Notes under the pieces: model-generated
Seen by the model: only the letters and a program-made list of their open reading frames with translations
Databases searched by the model: none
What the model was told of the DNA's origin: nothing
Shown here: one piece after another, positions 1-5,458 of the stretch
How the letters are laid out: the number at the start of each line of letters is the position of its first letter
How positions within the stretch are numbered: position 1 is the first letter of the stretch
NCBI GenBank assembly: GCA_964428745.1
Contig: CAYRYZ010000052.1
Location: 1 to 9,434, forward strand
From: GCA-002713455 sp964428745
Lineage (GTDB): Bacteria > Fidelibacterota > Marinisomatia > Marinisomatales > TCS55
DNA: 9,434 nt
Direction: 5' to 3'
Made by a program: the position numbers and the translations under genes

Positions 1-152
1 CAGAGGTAAAAGAATTAGATAGGTTTTATAAAGCAGAAGGATATCACCAAGACTACTTTGATAATAATCCTAATGCACCGTATTGTACGTTTATAATTGC
101 ACCAAAAATCAATAAGCTGCGTAAAAAAGGGACTATCTGGAATGATCAATAA
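1..152 (+). CDS. msrA: Peptide methionine sulfoxide reductase MsrA, C-terminal fragment
   Basis: This is the 3' end of a gene that begins before the window; 49 complete codons are visible from base 3 to the TAA at 150-152. The peptide contains FYKAEGYHQDYF and then NNPNAPYC, followed by IIAPKINKLRKK. This is the characteristic C-terminal block of MsrA, which reduces methionine-S-sulfoxide in oxidised proteins using thioredoxin. The catalytic N-terminal GCFW region lies outside the window, so activity cannot be judged. The stop codon is followed with no gap by the TTG start of an acetyltransferase in the same frame, so the two genes are probably cotranscribed. Identification rests on the recognised family motif; a fused MsrA-MsrB form is unlikely because the protein ends right after the MsrA tail. 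Confidence 0.88.
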   Translation, partial: EVKELDRFYKAEGYHQDYFDNNPNAPYCTFIIAPKINKLRKKGTIWNDQ

Positions 153-662
153 TTGGAGATAATTAAAACATCCCGTTTAATAGTATCCGAATTAACTATT
201 GAAGATGCTAATTTTATCTTCAAATTATATAATGACCGGGACTTTATCAGACATATAGGTGATAGAGGAATTGCTTCAATTCAAGATGCAGAAAGTTTTA
301 TTTTACAAGGTCCTATAAATAGTTATAAGATAAATAATTATGGCCTTTGCCTTATCTCATTATTAGATAAAGAACCTATAGGAATCTGCGGTTTATTAAA
401 GAGAGATAAGCTTGATTCACCCGATATTGGTTTCGCAATACTCCCAAATTTCCGAAGACAAGGATATGCACTTGAAGCATCAAGAGCTATACTTAATGAT
501 GCTAGAGAAAGACTACAACTAATAAAAATACTTGCTATTACGTCTTCTGAAAATATTGCTTCTATTGAACTATTATTAAAATTAGGAATGGTCTATAAAA
601 AAATGATGAAAATAGATTCAGATAGCAAACCCGTTCAATTATATAGTATTCAGTTTAATTGA
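153..662 (+). CDS. GNAT-family N-acetyltransferase (RimJ/RimL-like)
   Basis: A 169-residue GCN5-related acetyltransferase predicted to move an acetyl group from acetyl-CoA to an amine; the substrate cannot be told. The N-terminus (TSRLIVSELTIEDANFIFKL) matches the usual first strand and helix of RimJ/RimL-type enzymes. The acetyl-CoA loop is visible as FRRQGYALEA at residues 100-109, fitting (R/Q)xxGx(G/A). A second conserved stretch, NIASIELLLKLGM, lies at 134-146. The TTG start at 153 is chosen because the family-typical N-terminus begins at once after it and no in-frame ATG lies nearby. It directly follows the msrA stop codon in the same frame, and no clear Shine-Dalgarno is within 12 bases, so translation is probably coupled to msrA. 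The 3' end overlaps convergent serC by 13 bases. Confidence 0.85.
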   Translation: MEIIKTSRLIVSELTIEDANFIFKLYNDRDFIRHIGDRGIASIQDAESFILQGPINSYKINNYGLCLISLLDKEPIGICGLLKRDKLDSPDIGFAILPNFRRQGYALEASRAILNDARERLQLIKILAITSSENIASIELLLKLGMVYKKMMKIDSDSKPVQLYSIQFN

Positions 663-1726
663 AAATCCTTCATTGCCTGAATTAAAGCACCCACACCTTC
701 TTCAGGCATTGCATTGTAGATAGAAGCTCTGAAACCTCCGACAGAGCGATGACCTTTTAAAGTTTGCAATCCACGTTGATTACAGTAAGATAAAAAACTT
801 GATTCATCACCTTCCTCAGCAAAAACAAAAGGAACATTCATCATTGATCGATTTTCAACTTTAACTGGACTTCTAAATAATACATTATTATCTATTTCAT
901 CATAAAGTTTTTGAGCCTTCAATTTATTTTTTTTCTCAATATAATCAATTCCACCAAGACTCTTTAACCAAGTTAAAGTTCGATTGACAGCATAAATAGA
1001 CATTACTGGAGGCGTGTTAAACATGGACCCCTTATCAATATGGGTTCTATAATTCATCATGGTTGGTATTTTTCTGTCAACTTTATCTAATATATCATCA
1101 CGTATAATTACCATTGTCACCCCGGCTGGACCCATATTTTTTTGAGCACCAGCATATATTAATCCAAACTGCGATATATCAATTGGTCGACTAAAAATAT
1201 CAGAAGACATATCTGCAACCAAATATCCATTTGAGTTAATTGGTTTTGGAAAATCATGCCACTGTGTTCCATAAATAGTATTATTACTGGTTATATGTAG
1301 ATAAATCGCATCTTCACTTTGAGTAAGATCTTTAGGAATATGATCATAGATAGATTCTTTAGATGAGCAAGCTACATTCACTTTACCATACAAAAGAGCT
1401 TCTTTGATTGCTTTTGTTGACCATGCACCTGTATCAGTATAATCAGCTGTCATATTGTCGTTCAGTAGATTGATTGGTACCATTGAAAATTGAAGTGATG
1501 CGCCCCCTTGTAAAAATAATACATGGTATCCATCTGGTACATTCAATAATTCTCGAGTTAAATACTCTGTCTCATAAACCATATCCATAACTGGTTTTGA
1601 CCTATGGCTCATTTCCATCAAACTTAAGCCATGCCCATCATAATTTTTTGAGGCTTCAGACACAGCTGCTAGAACTGAAACGTCTAACATTGCTGGGCCT
1701 GCACTAAAATTGTATATTTTTGACAT
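650..1726 (-). CDS. serC: Phosphoserine aminotransferase SerC
   Basis: A 358-residue PLP-dependent class V aminotransferase, full length for SerC (EC 2.6.1.52). It converts 3-phosphohydroxypyruvate and glutamate to O-phosphoserine in cytoplasmic serine synthesis, and can also serve pyridoxine synthesis. It opens with the family signature YNFSAGPAMLD, then GHGLSLMEMSHRSK (31-44), LFLQGGASLQF (70-80), TGAWSTKA (99-106), and ADMSSDIFSRPID (171-183). YAGAQKNMGPAG (191-202) contains the probable PLP-binding Lys196. The C-terminus carries GLQTLKGHRSVGGFRASIYNAM, the usual phosphate and substrate binding region. No serA or serB is visible beside it, so it appears to be transcribed alone. No Shine-Dalgarno is evident before the ATG; a perfect TATAAT lies 26 bases upstream. 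The last codons overlap the convergent acetyltransferase. Confidence 0.96.
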   Translation of the reverse strand: MSKIYNFSAGPAMLDVSVLAAVSEASKNYDGHGLSLMEMSHRSKPVMDMVYETEYLTRELLNVPDGYHVLFLQGGASLQFSMVPINLLNDNMTADYTDTGAWSTKAIKEALLYGKVNVACSSKESIYDHIPKDLTQSEDAIYLHITSNNTIYGTQWHDFPKPINSNGYLVADMSSDIFSRPIDISQFGLIYAGAQKNMGPAGVTMVIIRDDILDKVDRKIPTMMNYRTHIDKGSMFNTPPVMSIYAVNRTLTWLKSLGGIDYIEKKNKLKAQKLYDEIDNNVLFRSPVKVENRSMMNVPFVFAEEGDESSFLSYCNQRGLQTLKGHRSVGGFRASIYNAMPEEGVGALIQAMKDFQLN

Positions 1727-1752
1727 TAAATGCTTTGGATAAGGGTATATAA

Positions 1753-1781
1753 ATTATATCTATAATCCACTTAACTAAAAC
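1753..1781 (-). promoter_or_regulatory. Possible housekeeping promoter of serC
   Basis: On the minus strand a perfect TATAAT occupies 1758-1753. The matching -35 position (1781-1776, GTTTTA, 17-base spacer) is a poor match to TTGACA. A start near 1746 would give a leader of about 20 bases. It lies between the upstream operon terminator and serC, where a serC promoter is expected, but a TATAAT in AT-rich DNA is weak evidence. Confidence 0.3.
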
Positions 1782-1810
1782 AAAAAACCCCCAATAATGG
1801 GGGCTTTTTT
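1782..1810 (-). terminator. Rho-independent terminator of the sigma factor operon
   Basis: CCCCCA ATAA TGGGGG (1788-1803) forms a 6-bp stem with a 4-base loop, flanked by A6 (1782-1787) and T6 (1805-1810). Read on the minus strand it lies 15 bases past the stop of the Spy-like gene and ends in a T run. The flanking A and T runs make it usable in both directions, but only the minus-strand operon runs into it directly. Confidence 0.9.
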
Positions 1811-1825
1811 AACAATTAAAATAAA

Positions 1826-2332
1826 TTAAAATCGCCGTTTGCCTTTTTGTTTTCCACCACGCATCGGAGGTCTATAACTTTCTTTCATTCTTCTTTGCAT
1901 TTGTTGCTTTACAGTCGGTTCAAACATTAAAAGTTTTACTTGCTGAGTTGGGTCCAATATATCACCTGATTTTTTAATAAAATTAATTCTACCTTTGGTC
2001 TTTTTCTCTTCAAAGGATTTTATATTGCCTAATAGCTTATTAACATCAGACTTGGAAACTTTCTCACCTTTTTTCACTTTAGTAAAAGTAGGATTAAATA
2101 ATTCCTTTTCCTCTTTACGAATTTCCATCAGTTCTTTCTGATGTACGCGCATTGCAGGGAAAAACTTTTCTGCCTGATCTTCTGAAAGTTCCAAATGGTC
2201 GGTCAATTTCCAGATCATCATCATTTCGAATCTTTCACTATATTGGCCACCTGGTCCTTTTGGTTTCCCAGGTTGAGCCAATAATAGTCCTGTGGCAATT
2301 AAAAAGATTGATAGTATAACATTTTTTTTCAT
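1826..2332 (-). CDS. Secreted Spy/CpxP/CnrX-like helical protein
   Basis: A 168-residue protein with an N-terminal signal sequence: MKK, then a hydrophobic stretch to about residue 19 and a likely cleavage site at LLLA|Q. The hydrophobic stretch could instead remain as a membrane anchor. The mature part is helical and charged and looks like the LTxxQ family (Spy, CpxP, ZraP, CnrX). LELSEDQ at 47-53 and ILDPTQQ at 125-131 frame the two halves of the expected helical hairpin. It is flanked by disordered basic Gly/Pro/Lys-rich ends (PGKPKGPGG at 21-29; PPMRGGKQKGKRRF at 155-168). Only two histidines (46 and 64) are present, so a CnrX-type metal site is not evident. The start overlaps the preceding stop as ATGA and has a good Shine-Dalgarno. 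It is the last gene of the sigma/anti-sigma operon, so a role as stress sensor or periplasmic chaperone is inferred. Confidence 0.75.
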   Translation of the reverse strand: MKKNVILSIFLIATGLLLAQPGKPKGPGGQYSERFEMMMIWKLTDHLELSEDQAEKFFPAMRVHQKELMEIRKEEKELFNPTFTKVKKGEKVSKSDVNKLLGNIKSFEEKKTKGRINFIKKSGDILDPTQQVKLLMFEPTVKQQMQRRMKESYRPPMRGGKQKGKRRF

Positions 2333-2709
2333 TCTACACCTCTATTATTCATAGCAATGACAGGTTCATATTGGATTTCATCCAAAAACATTATGGTTTC
2401 CCAAATATCATCGCTTGTATCTACTAAGTAGGAAGCAATGTCATAAACATACGCCTCTGTTTCTGAATCCATTACTTCTAACGGTTGGAGATCATTGGAC
2501 GCATAAACAGCAAAATCATCAGTTAGCTGACTCATTGATGCAAATCCGAATATGGTCAAAAATGCAGCTGCCGATACTCCATTAAGAAAACCGATTTTTT
2601 TTGCAATTCGACGCTTACGCTCAGCATGCAAATTATTTATAAAATCATCCGTATCTATAGTTTGATCTTGAGATAGGATAATATTTTTTAATTCTTTTTC
2701 AATATTCAT
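2329..2709 (-). CDS. Small single-pass membrane protein, probable anti-sigma factor
   Basis: A 126-residue protein that I do not recognise by motif. It has a charged N-terminal segment (1-38) ending in the basic cluster RKRR at 31-34. One hydrophobic helix follows at about 39-60 (GFLNGVSAAAFLTIFGFASM), then an acidic C-terminal part of about 65 residues. The positive-inside rule puts the N-terminus in the cytoplasm and the C-terminus in the periplasm, the topology of small anti-sigma factors such as CnrY. There is no HxxxCxxC zinc motif. It starts 3 bases after the sigma factor stop and overlaps the Spy-like gene by 4 bases, so the three are one transcript. The role is inferred mainly from position: sigma factor, one-helix membrane protein, periplasmic partner. 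Start codon ATG; Shine-Dalgarno weak, consistent with coupling. Confidence 0.65.
   Translation of the reverse strand: MNIEKELKNIILSQDQTIDTDDFINNLHAERKRRIAKKIGFLNGVSAAAFLTIFGFASMSQLTDDFAVYASNDLQPLEVMDSETEAYVYDIASYLVDTSDDIWETIMFLDEIQYEPVIAMNNRGVE
2337..2343 (-). promoter_or_regulatory. Ribosome binding site of the Spy-like gene, inside the anti-sigma gene
   Basis: AGAGGTG on the minus strand lies within the last codons of the upstream gene, 4 bases before the ATG at 2332. With the ATGA overlap of stop and start it fixes this start and supports translational coupling. Confidence 0.7.
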
Positions 2710-2712
2710 AAT

Positions 2713-3234
2713 TCAATTCTCTAATTGATCTTTCAAAGCTTTTACCGCATGATGATAATTCACTTTAGCTGAATTTTCACTAATTCCCATGACCTTAGCA
2801 ATATCTTTATATGGCATTTCATCAGAAATCCTCATAGTTACAACCATTCTCTGCCTAGGGGGTAACTTTGAAACTGCATTCCATAATTCTTTACGTTTCC
2901 ATTCATCTTCATTTGTGGTATCCATATAGACTGGTTCAGGTGCTTGGTCCAAATGGAGTAAATTGCGCCACTTGTTCCTTTTGAAGTAAGTATTCGACAT
3001 ATTAATGTTTGCGCGATAAAGATATGTTTTAAACTTTGACTGAAATCTAAATTTTTTAAGAGCCTTATACATTTTGATAAAAACATCCTGCGCTAAATCC
3101 TCTGCTTCAATTGGATCTGATGTGAACTTGATAAAAAAACCATATGTCTCTGGTAGATGGCGTTTAACCAATTCATTAAACGCTTCTTCGCTTCCATTTT
3201 GAAATTTTTTGATAAGTTCTTCATCTGTTCTCAT
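2713..3234 (-). CDS. ECF-type RNA polymerase sigma factor
   Basis: A 173-residue group 4 (ECF) sigma factor. Region 2 spans roughly residues 5-90: the core-binding helix EAEDLAQDVFIKMYKALKKF at 43-62, then KFKTYLYRANINMSNTYFKR at 67-86, which corresponds to regions 2.3-2.4 for -10 recognition. A short acidic linker (about 96-118) leads to region 4 at 120-169, with LPPRQRMVVTMR and the helix-turn-helix PYKDIAKVMGISENSAKV that reads the -35 element. Length and layout are standard and there is no C-terminal extension. It is first in a three-gene operon with the probable anti-sigma factor and the Spy-like protein. The start is the family-typical MRTDEELIKKFQNG. A promoter-like element matching those of two nearby lipoprotein genes sits just upstream, suggesting positive autoregulation. 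Confidence 0.93.
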   Translation of the reverse strand: MRTDEELIKKFQNGSEEAFNELVKRHLPETYGFFIKFTSDPIEAEDLAQDVFIKMYKALKKFRFQSKFKTYLYRANINMSNTYFKRNKWRNLLHLDQAPEPVYMDTTNEDEWKRKELWNAVSKLPPRQRMVVTMRISDEMPYKDIAKVMGISENSAKVNYHHAVKALKDQLEN

Positions 3235-3245
3235 GCATATACCTA

Positions 3246-3276
3246 TTTAGACAATAAAACGATTAAAAAGTTAAAA
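3246..3276 (-). promoter_or_regulatory. Putative ECF promoter of the sigma factor operon (P1)
   Basis: On the minus strand, TTTTAACTTTTT (3276-3265) is followed 17 bases after AAC by GTCTAAA (3252-3246). The same pair precedes both lipoprotein genes. The layout matches ECF promoters (AAC in the -35, TCTAA in the -10). The -10 ends only 11 bases before the ATG, so the transcript would be nearly leaderless, which is a point of caution. Confidence 0.6.
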
Positions 3277-3285
3277 TGTTCATGT

Positions 3286-3321
3286 AAAAAAAAAGGCTAC
3301 CTCAAATAATTGAAATAGCCT
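3286..3321 (-). terminator. Rho-independent terminator of lipoprotein gene 1
   Basis: On the minus strand AGGCTA (3321-3316) pairs with TAGCCT (3299-3294), and an inner TTCAA/TTGAG stem can also form. A run of nine T (3294-3286) follows at once. It lies 28 bases past the stop of the 320-residue lipoprotein gene and directly upstream of promoter P1. Confidence 0.85.
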
Positions 3322-3348
3322 CAATTCAAAATTAACTATAAAGTTAAA

Positions 3349-4311
3349 TTATTTCTTACCGCCACCGTTGCCACGATTGCCTTTATCATCTCCTTTTTGG
3401 CCACAGTGTTTTGAATATTGCATGCTCAATGCAGTATAAATTTTAATTGTTTCAACTTGTTTATCATTAAACAGTGCTTCAATTTTACTGTTTCTATCAG
3501 CAATTAATTGTGTAAGTGCTTCCTTTAGGTCTTCCCTATCCATCTCCTCAGCTTTTGCTTTTTCCATTAGCGCTTTTTGTGCCTCAGCAGATTCTTTATT
3601 TATTGTTTCTAAGGAAGTTTCTTGTTCTGAGCTCATTTCTAAAGCACCTACCATGGCATCATGAGCTGCTTGTCTCATTGCATCCATTTTTTGTTTCATT
3701 TCTGCAAGCATAGCATCAATTGCAGCCTTCTGATCATCGGTTAACAATGCGTCAATTTCTGCGTCCATAGATGTTTCTAGGGCTTCTAACTCTGCTTTTG
3801 CAGCATCTCTATCTAGAGTACCATCTTTCACCTTATTCATTACTGCTGACATTTGAGTTCTATAAGATTCTAGTATGGTTCGAAGAGTCTCTTTTTGGGC
3901 GTCATCTAAAACCGTATATAACATTTTTATATCGGCTCCACCACGATTAGGACCTCCAGGTCTATCACCACCTCTCTTATCCATATTTGCCCCGTATAAA
4001 TAAGGAACTAGCTGGTCATCCATCCATCCAAAAAGTCTCTGTTTTTCATCATCAGAAAGCTCAGCCTGCAATTCTGCAGCCACTTTCCATAAAAATCCAG
4101 GGTCACGACGATGTTTTCCATCTTTTCCATGTCGATTAAGAGCATCATTGAAAGCATTAATGCTACTTTTGCTTAAACCAATATCAGCATCTAATCCGTC
4201 AGACAAGGCCTGAAGTTCAGGGTCTTCAACAAAGATATCTTCTTTCATTAATTTTTCACAACCAATCGTTGCAAACAATACCAATAAAAGAAATAATGAT
4301 AATTTTTTCAT
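3349..4311 (-). CDS. Lipoprotein with two LTxxQ-like (Spy-type) repeats, paralogue 1
   Basis: A 320-residue predicted lipoprotein. MKK plus a hydrophobic stretch ends in ATIGC, giving lipidated Cys18. Residues 30-105 hold a segment shared with the neighbouring paralogue, including LNRHGKDGKHRRDPGFLWKV (58-77), which I cannot place in a named family. A Gly/Arg/Asp-rich linker follows (110-126). Two helical units of exactly 60 residues, 135-194 and 226-285, each begin with an LTxxQ-like motif (LDDAQ; MSSEQ) and end with another (LTDDQ; FNDKQ). They resemble the helical hairpin of Spy/CpxP proteins. The tail is Gly/Lys-rich (305-320). The start is supported by AGGAA 8 bases upstream. It has its own ECF-like promoter and terminator. 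Function is not known; an envelope-stress or protein- or metal-binding role is inferred from the LTxxQ units and the adjacent sigma operon. Confidence 0.82.
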   Translation of the reverse strand: MKKLSLFLLLVLFATIGCEKLMKEDIFVEDPELQALSDGLDADIGLSKSSINAFNDALNRHGKDGKHRRDPGFLWKVAAELQAELSDDEKQRLFGWMDDQLVPYLYGANMDKRGGDRPGGPNRGGADIKMLYTVLDDAQKETLRTILESYRTQMSAVMNKVKDGTLDRDAAKAELEALETSMDAEIDALLTDDQKAAIDAMLAEMKQKMDAMRQAAHDAMVGALEMSSEQETSLETINKESAEAQKALMEKAKAEEMDREDLKEALTQLIADRNSKIEALFNDKQVETIKIYTALSMQYSKHCGQKGDDKGNRGNGGGKK

Positions 4312-4349
4312 AGTTGTTCCTATAATTATAGAAGTTTCTCTTCAATATA

Positions 4350-4381
4350 TTTAGACACTGAAGATACTCAAAAAGTTAAAA
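4350..4381 (-). promoter_or_regulatory. Putative ECF promoter of lipoprotein gene 1 (P2)
   Basis: On the minus strand TTTTAACTTTTT (4381-4370) is followed, 18 bases after AAC, by GTCTAAA (4356-4350). The 12-base -35 block and the -10 are identical to those of P1. Transcription would start about 33 bases before the ATG, leaving room for the AGGAA ribosome binding site. Confidence 0.7.
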
Positions 4382-4383
4382 AG

Positions 4384-4420
4384 AAAAAAAGGGCCGAACT
4401 ATATAATTAGCTCAGCCCTT
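4384..4420 (-). terminator. Rho-independent terminator of lipoprotein gene 2
   Basis: On the minus strand AAGGGCTGAGCTA (4420-4408) pairs with TAGTTCGGCCCTT (4401-4389), a 13-bp stem with two G-U pairs and the loop ATTATA. A T run follows (4390-4384). It lies 32 bases past the stop of the 319-residue lipoprotein gene and abuts the -35 block of P2. Confidence 0.9.
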
Positions 4421-4433
4421 ATTAATGTTGATT

Positions 4434-4462
4434 TAAAGGTTAGGGTCTAATCTTAACCTTTA
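4434..4462 (-). repeat. Perfect inverted repeat over the stop codon of lipoprotein gene 2
   Basis: TAAAGGTTA (4434-4442) and TAACCTTTA (4454-4462) are exact reverse complements separated by 11 bases. The right arm includes the TAA stop (4455-4453, minus) and the last lysine and glycine codons. It could form a hairpin in the mRNA about 13 bases before the main terminator stem. The stem has only two G-C pairs and no T run, so it is not itself a terminator; it may protect the 3' end or be chance. Confidence 0.5.
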
Positions 4463-5412
4463 TTGCTCTTACTTCCGCCTCTTCCTTTTTTTCCCTTTTT
4501 ACTTTTGTGTTTTTTCTTTCGTAATGAAAGAGCTTTATGAATTTTAATAATCTCTAATTGGCTATCATCAAAGATGCTTGCCATTTTTTCATTTTTTGCA
4601 GCAAAGATATTTTTTAATCCTTCTCTTAGTGTATCTTTGTCGATATCACCATTTTTTGATTTTTCAAATAGAGCTTTAGCTGCATCTCTTGCTTCCTGAT
4701 GAGCTGCATCAAATGCAGTTAATTGATCAGTCGTCATTCCAAGCACGGCTACCTTTACAGCTTTGGTTGAATCTCGATAAGCCTTTCGTTTTTCTTTACG
4801 ATCAGTTTTATTTTGCTCAAGTTGAGCTTTTTGTTCATCCGTAAGGAGTGCATCGATCTCAGCTTTCATTGCTTCCTTTAAAGCATCCTTTTGGGCTTTA
4901 GCATCTTCCTTAGAAAGTGTGCCGTCTTTAACCTGACCTTGAATTGTTTTAAATTTTTCTTTATATGCAACCTTTATAGCTTTGAAGGTTACTTTTTGGT
5001 CATCTGTTAATACTTTTTTAATACCGTCAAAATAACTAGAGCCTTTTTTCCCTTTGCTACCTTTTCCTTTTTTACCTTTTAAGGTTTTCAAGCTACCAAA
5101 TAATGGGATTTCTTTTTCTTCCATTTTTTCAAAGAGACGGGCTTTTTCTTCTTCGGATAATTTATCAGCTAGTTCGCCAGCAACTTTCCATAGGAATCCT
5201 GGCTCTCGATGTTTCCCTCCGCTCCCATGTCGATTTAGAACATCATTGACTGCACTGGCAGATGTTTCACTTAGTCCCAGATCGGAGGCTAATTCGGAGG
5301 AAAAGTCTTGTAATTCTGAATTATCTAGTTCAACTCGATTATCTAACATTGGGTTATCACAGCCAATAGCCATTAGTAATAAAGTTGAGATTGGCAAGAT
5401 TAGTTTTTTCAT
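4453..5412 (-). CDS. Lipoprotein with two LTxxQ-like (Spy-type) repeats, paralogue 2
   Basis: A 319-residue predicted lipoprotein, paralogue of the next gene on this strand. The signal ends in MAIGC, giving lipidated Cys18, followed by Asp at +2. Residues 30-105 match the paralogue, with LNRHGSGGKHREPGFLWKV at 59-77. The linker at 110-126 is Lys/Gly-rich (LKGKKGKGSKGKKGSS) where paralogue 1 has Arg/Asp/Gly. Two 60-residue units occupy 135-194 and 226-285, the same residue numbers as in paralogue 1; they start with LTDDQ and MTTDQ and end with LTDEQ and FDDSQ. The tail (299-319) is strongly basic. The start has a clear AAGGA Shine-Dalgarno. Own ECF-like promoter and strong terminator. Function unknown; likely made with paralogue 1 under the nearby sigma factor (inference). 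Confidence 0.82.
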   Translation of the reverse strand: MKKLILPISTLLLMAIGCDNPMLDNRVELDNSELQDFSSELASDLGLSETSASAVNDVLNRHGSGGKHREPGFLWKVAGELADKLSEEEKARLFEKMEEKEIPLFGSLKTLKGKKGKGSKGKKGSSYFDGIKKVLTDDQKVTFKAIKVAYKEKFKTIQGQVKDGTLSKEDAKAQKDALKEAMKAEIDALLTDEQKAQLEQNKTDRKEKRKAYRDSTKAVKVAVLGMTTDQLTAFDAAHQEARDAAKALFEKSKNGDIDKDTLREGLKNIFAAKNEKMASIFDDSQLEIIKIHKALSLRKKKHKSKKGKKGRGGSKSNKG

Positions 5413-5458
5413 GATTTATGTCCTTTTTTCCAATTTTATTGATTTGTTCATTTAGCCA

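Larger units (their letters stand above)
3349..5412 (-). repeat. Tandem duplicated gene module (two paralogous lipoprotein genes)
   Basis: The two adjacent genes encode proteins of 320 and 319 residues that align with hardly any gap: Cys18, the RHGxxGKHR motif and all four LTxxQ-like motifs have the same or nearly the same residue numbers. Each also has a copy of the same promoter element and its own terminator, so the whole transcription unit appears to have been duplicated. Sequence divergence is high, so the event is not recent. Confidence 0.75.

Noticed and set aside
2838..3086. 82-codon open frame within the ECF sigma gene in another frame
   Set aside because: The sigma factor frame is strongly supported by regions 2 and 4; this frame has no recognisable motif.
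3340..3349. AAAGTTAAA near the stop of lipoprotein gene 1 as a fourth -35 element
   Set aside because: It lacks the full 11-base block, and it lies downstream of a gene and ahead of that gene's terminator rather than before a start codon.
3516..3713. 65-codon plus-strand open frame opposite lipoprotein gene 1
   Set aside because: Leu/Pro/Phe-rich antisense shadow of a Lys/Glu/Ala-rich gene, with no ribosome site or family motif.
5054..5455. 133-codon open frame on the plus strand antisense to lipoprotein gene 2
   Set aside because: It lies opposite a gene with clear lipoprotein signal, conserved motifs and paralogue. The translation is low-complexity Ser/Phe/Pro-rich, as expected from antisense of Lys/Glu-rich coding sequence.
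5451..5457. GGCTAAA as an alternative -10 for lipoprotein gene 2
   Set aside because: It lies 25 bases from the AAC of the -35 block, too far compared with 17-18 at the other two promoters; ATCTAAT at 5459-5465 fits the spacing.
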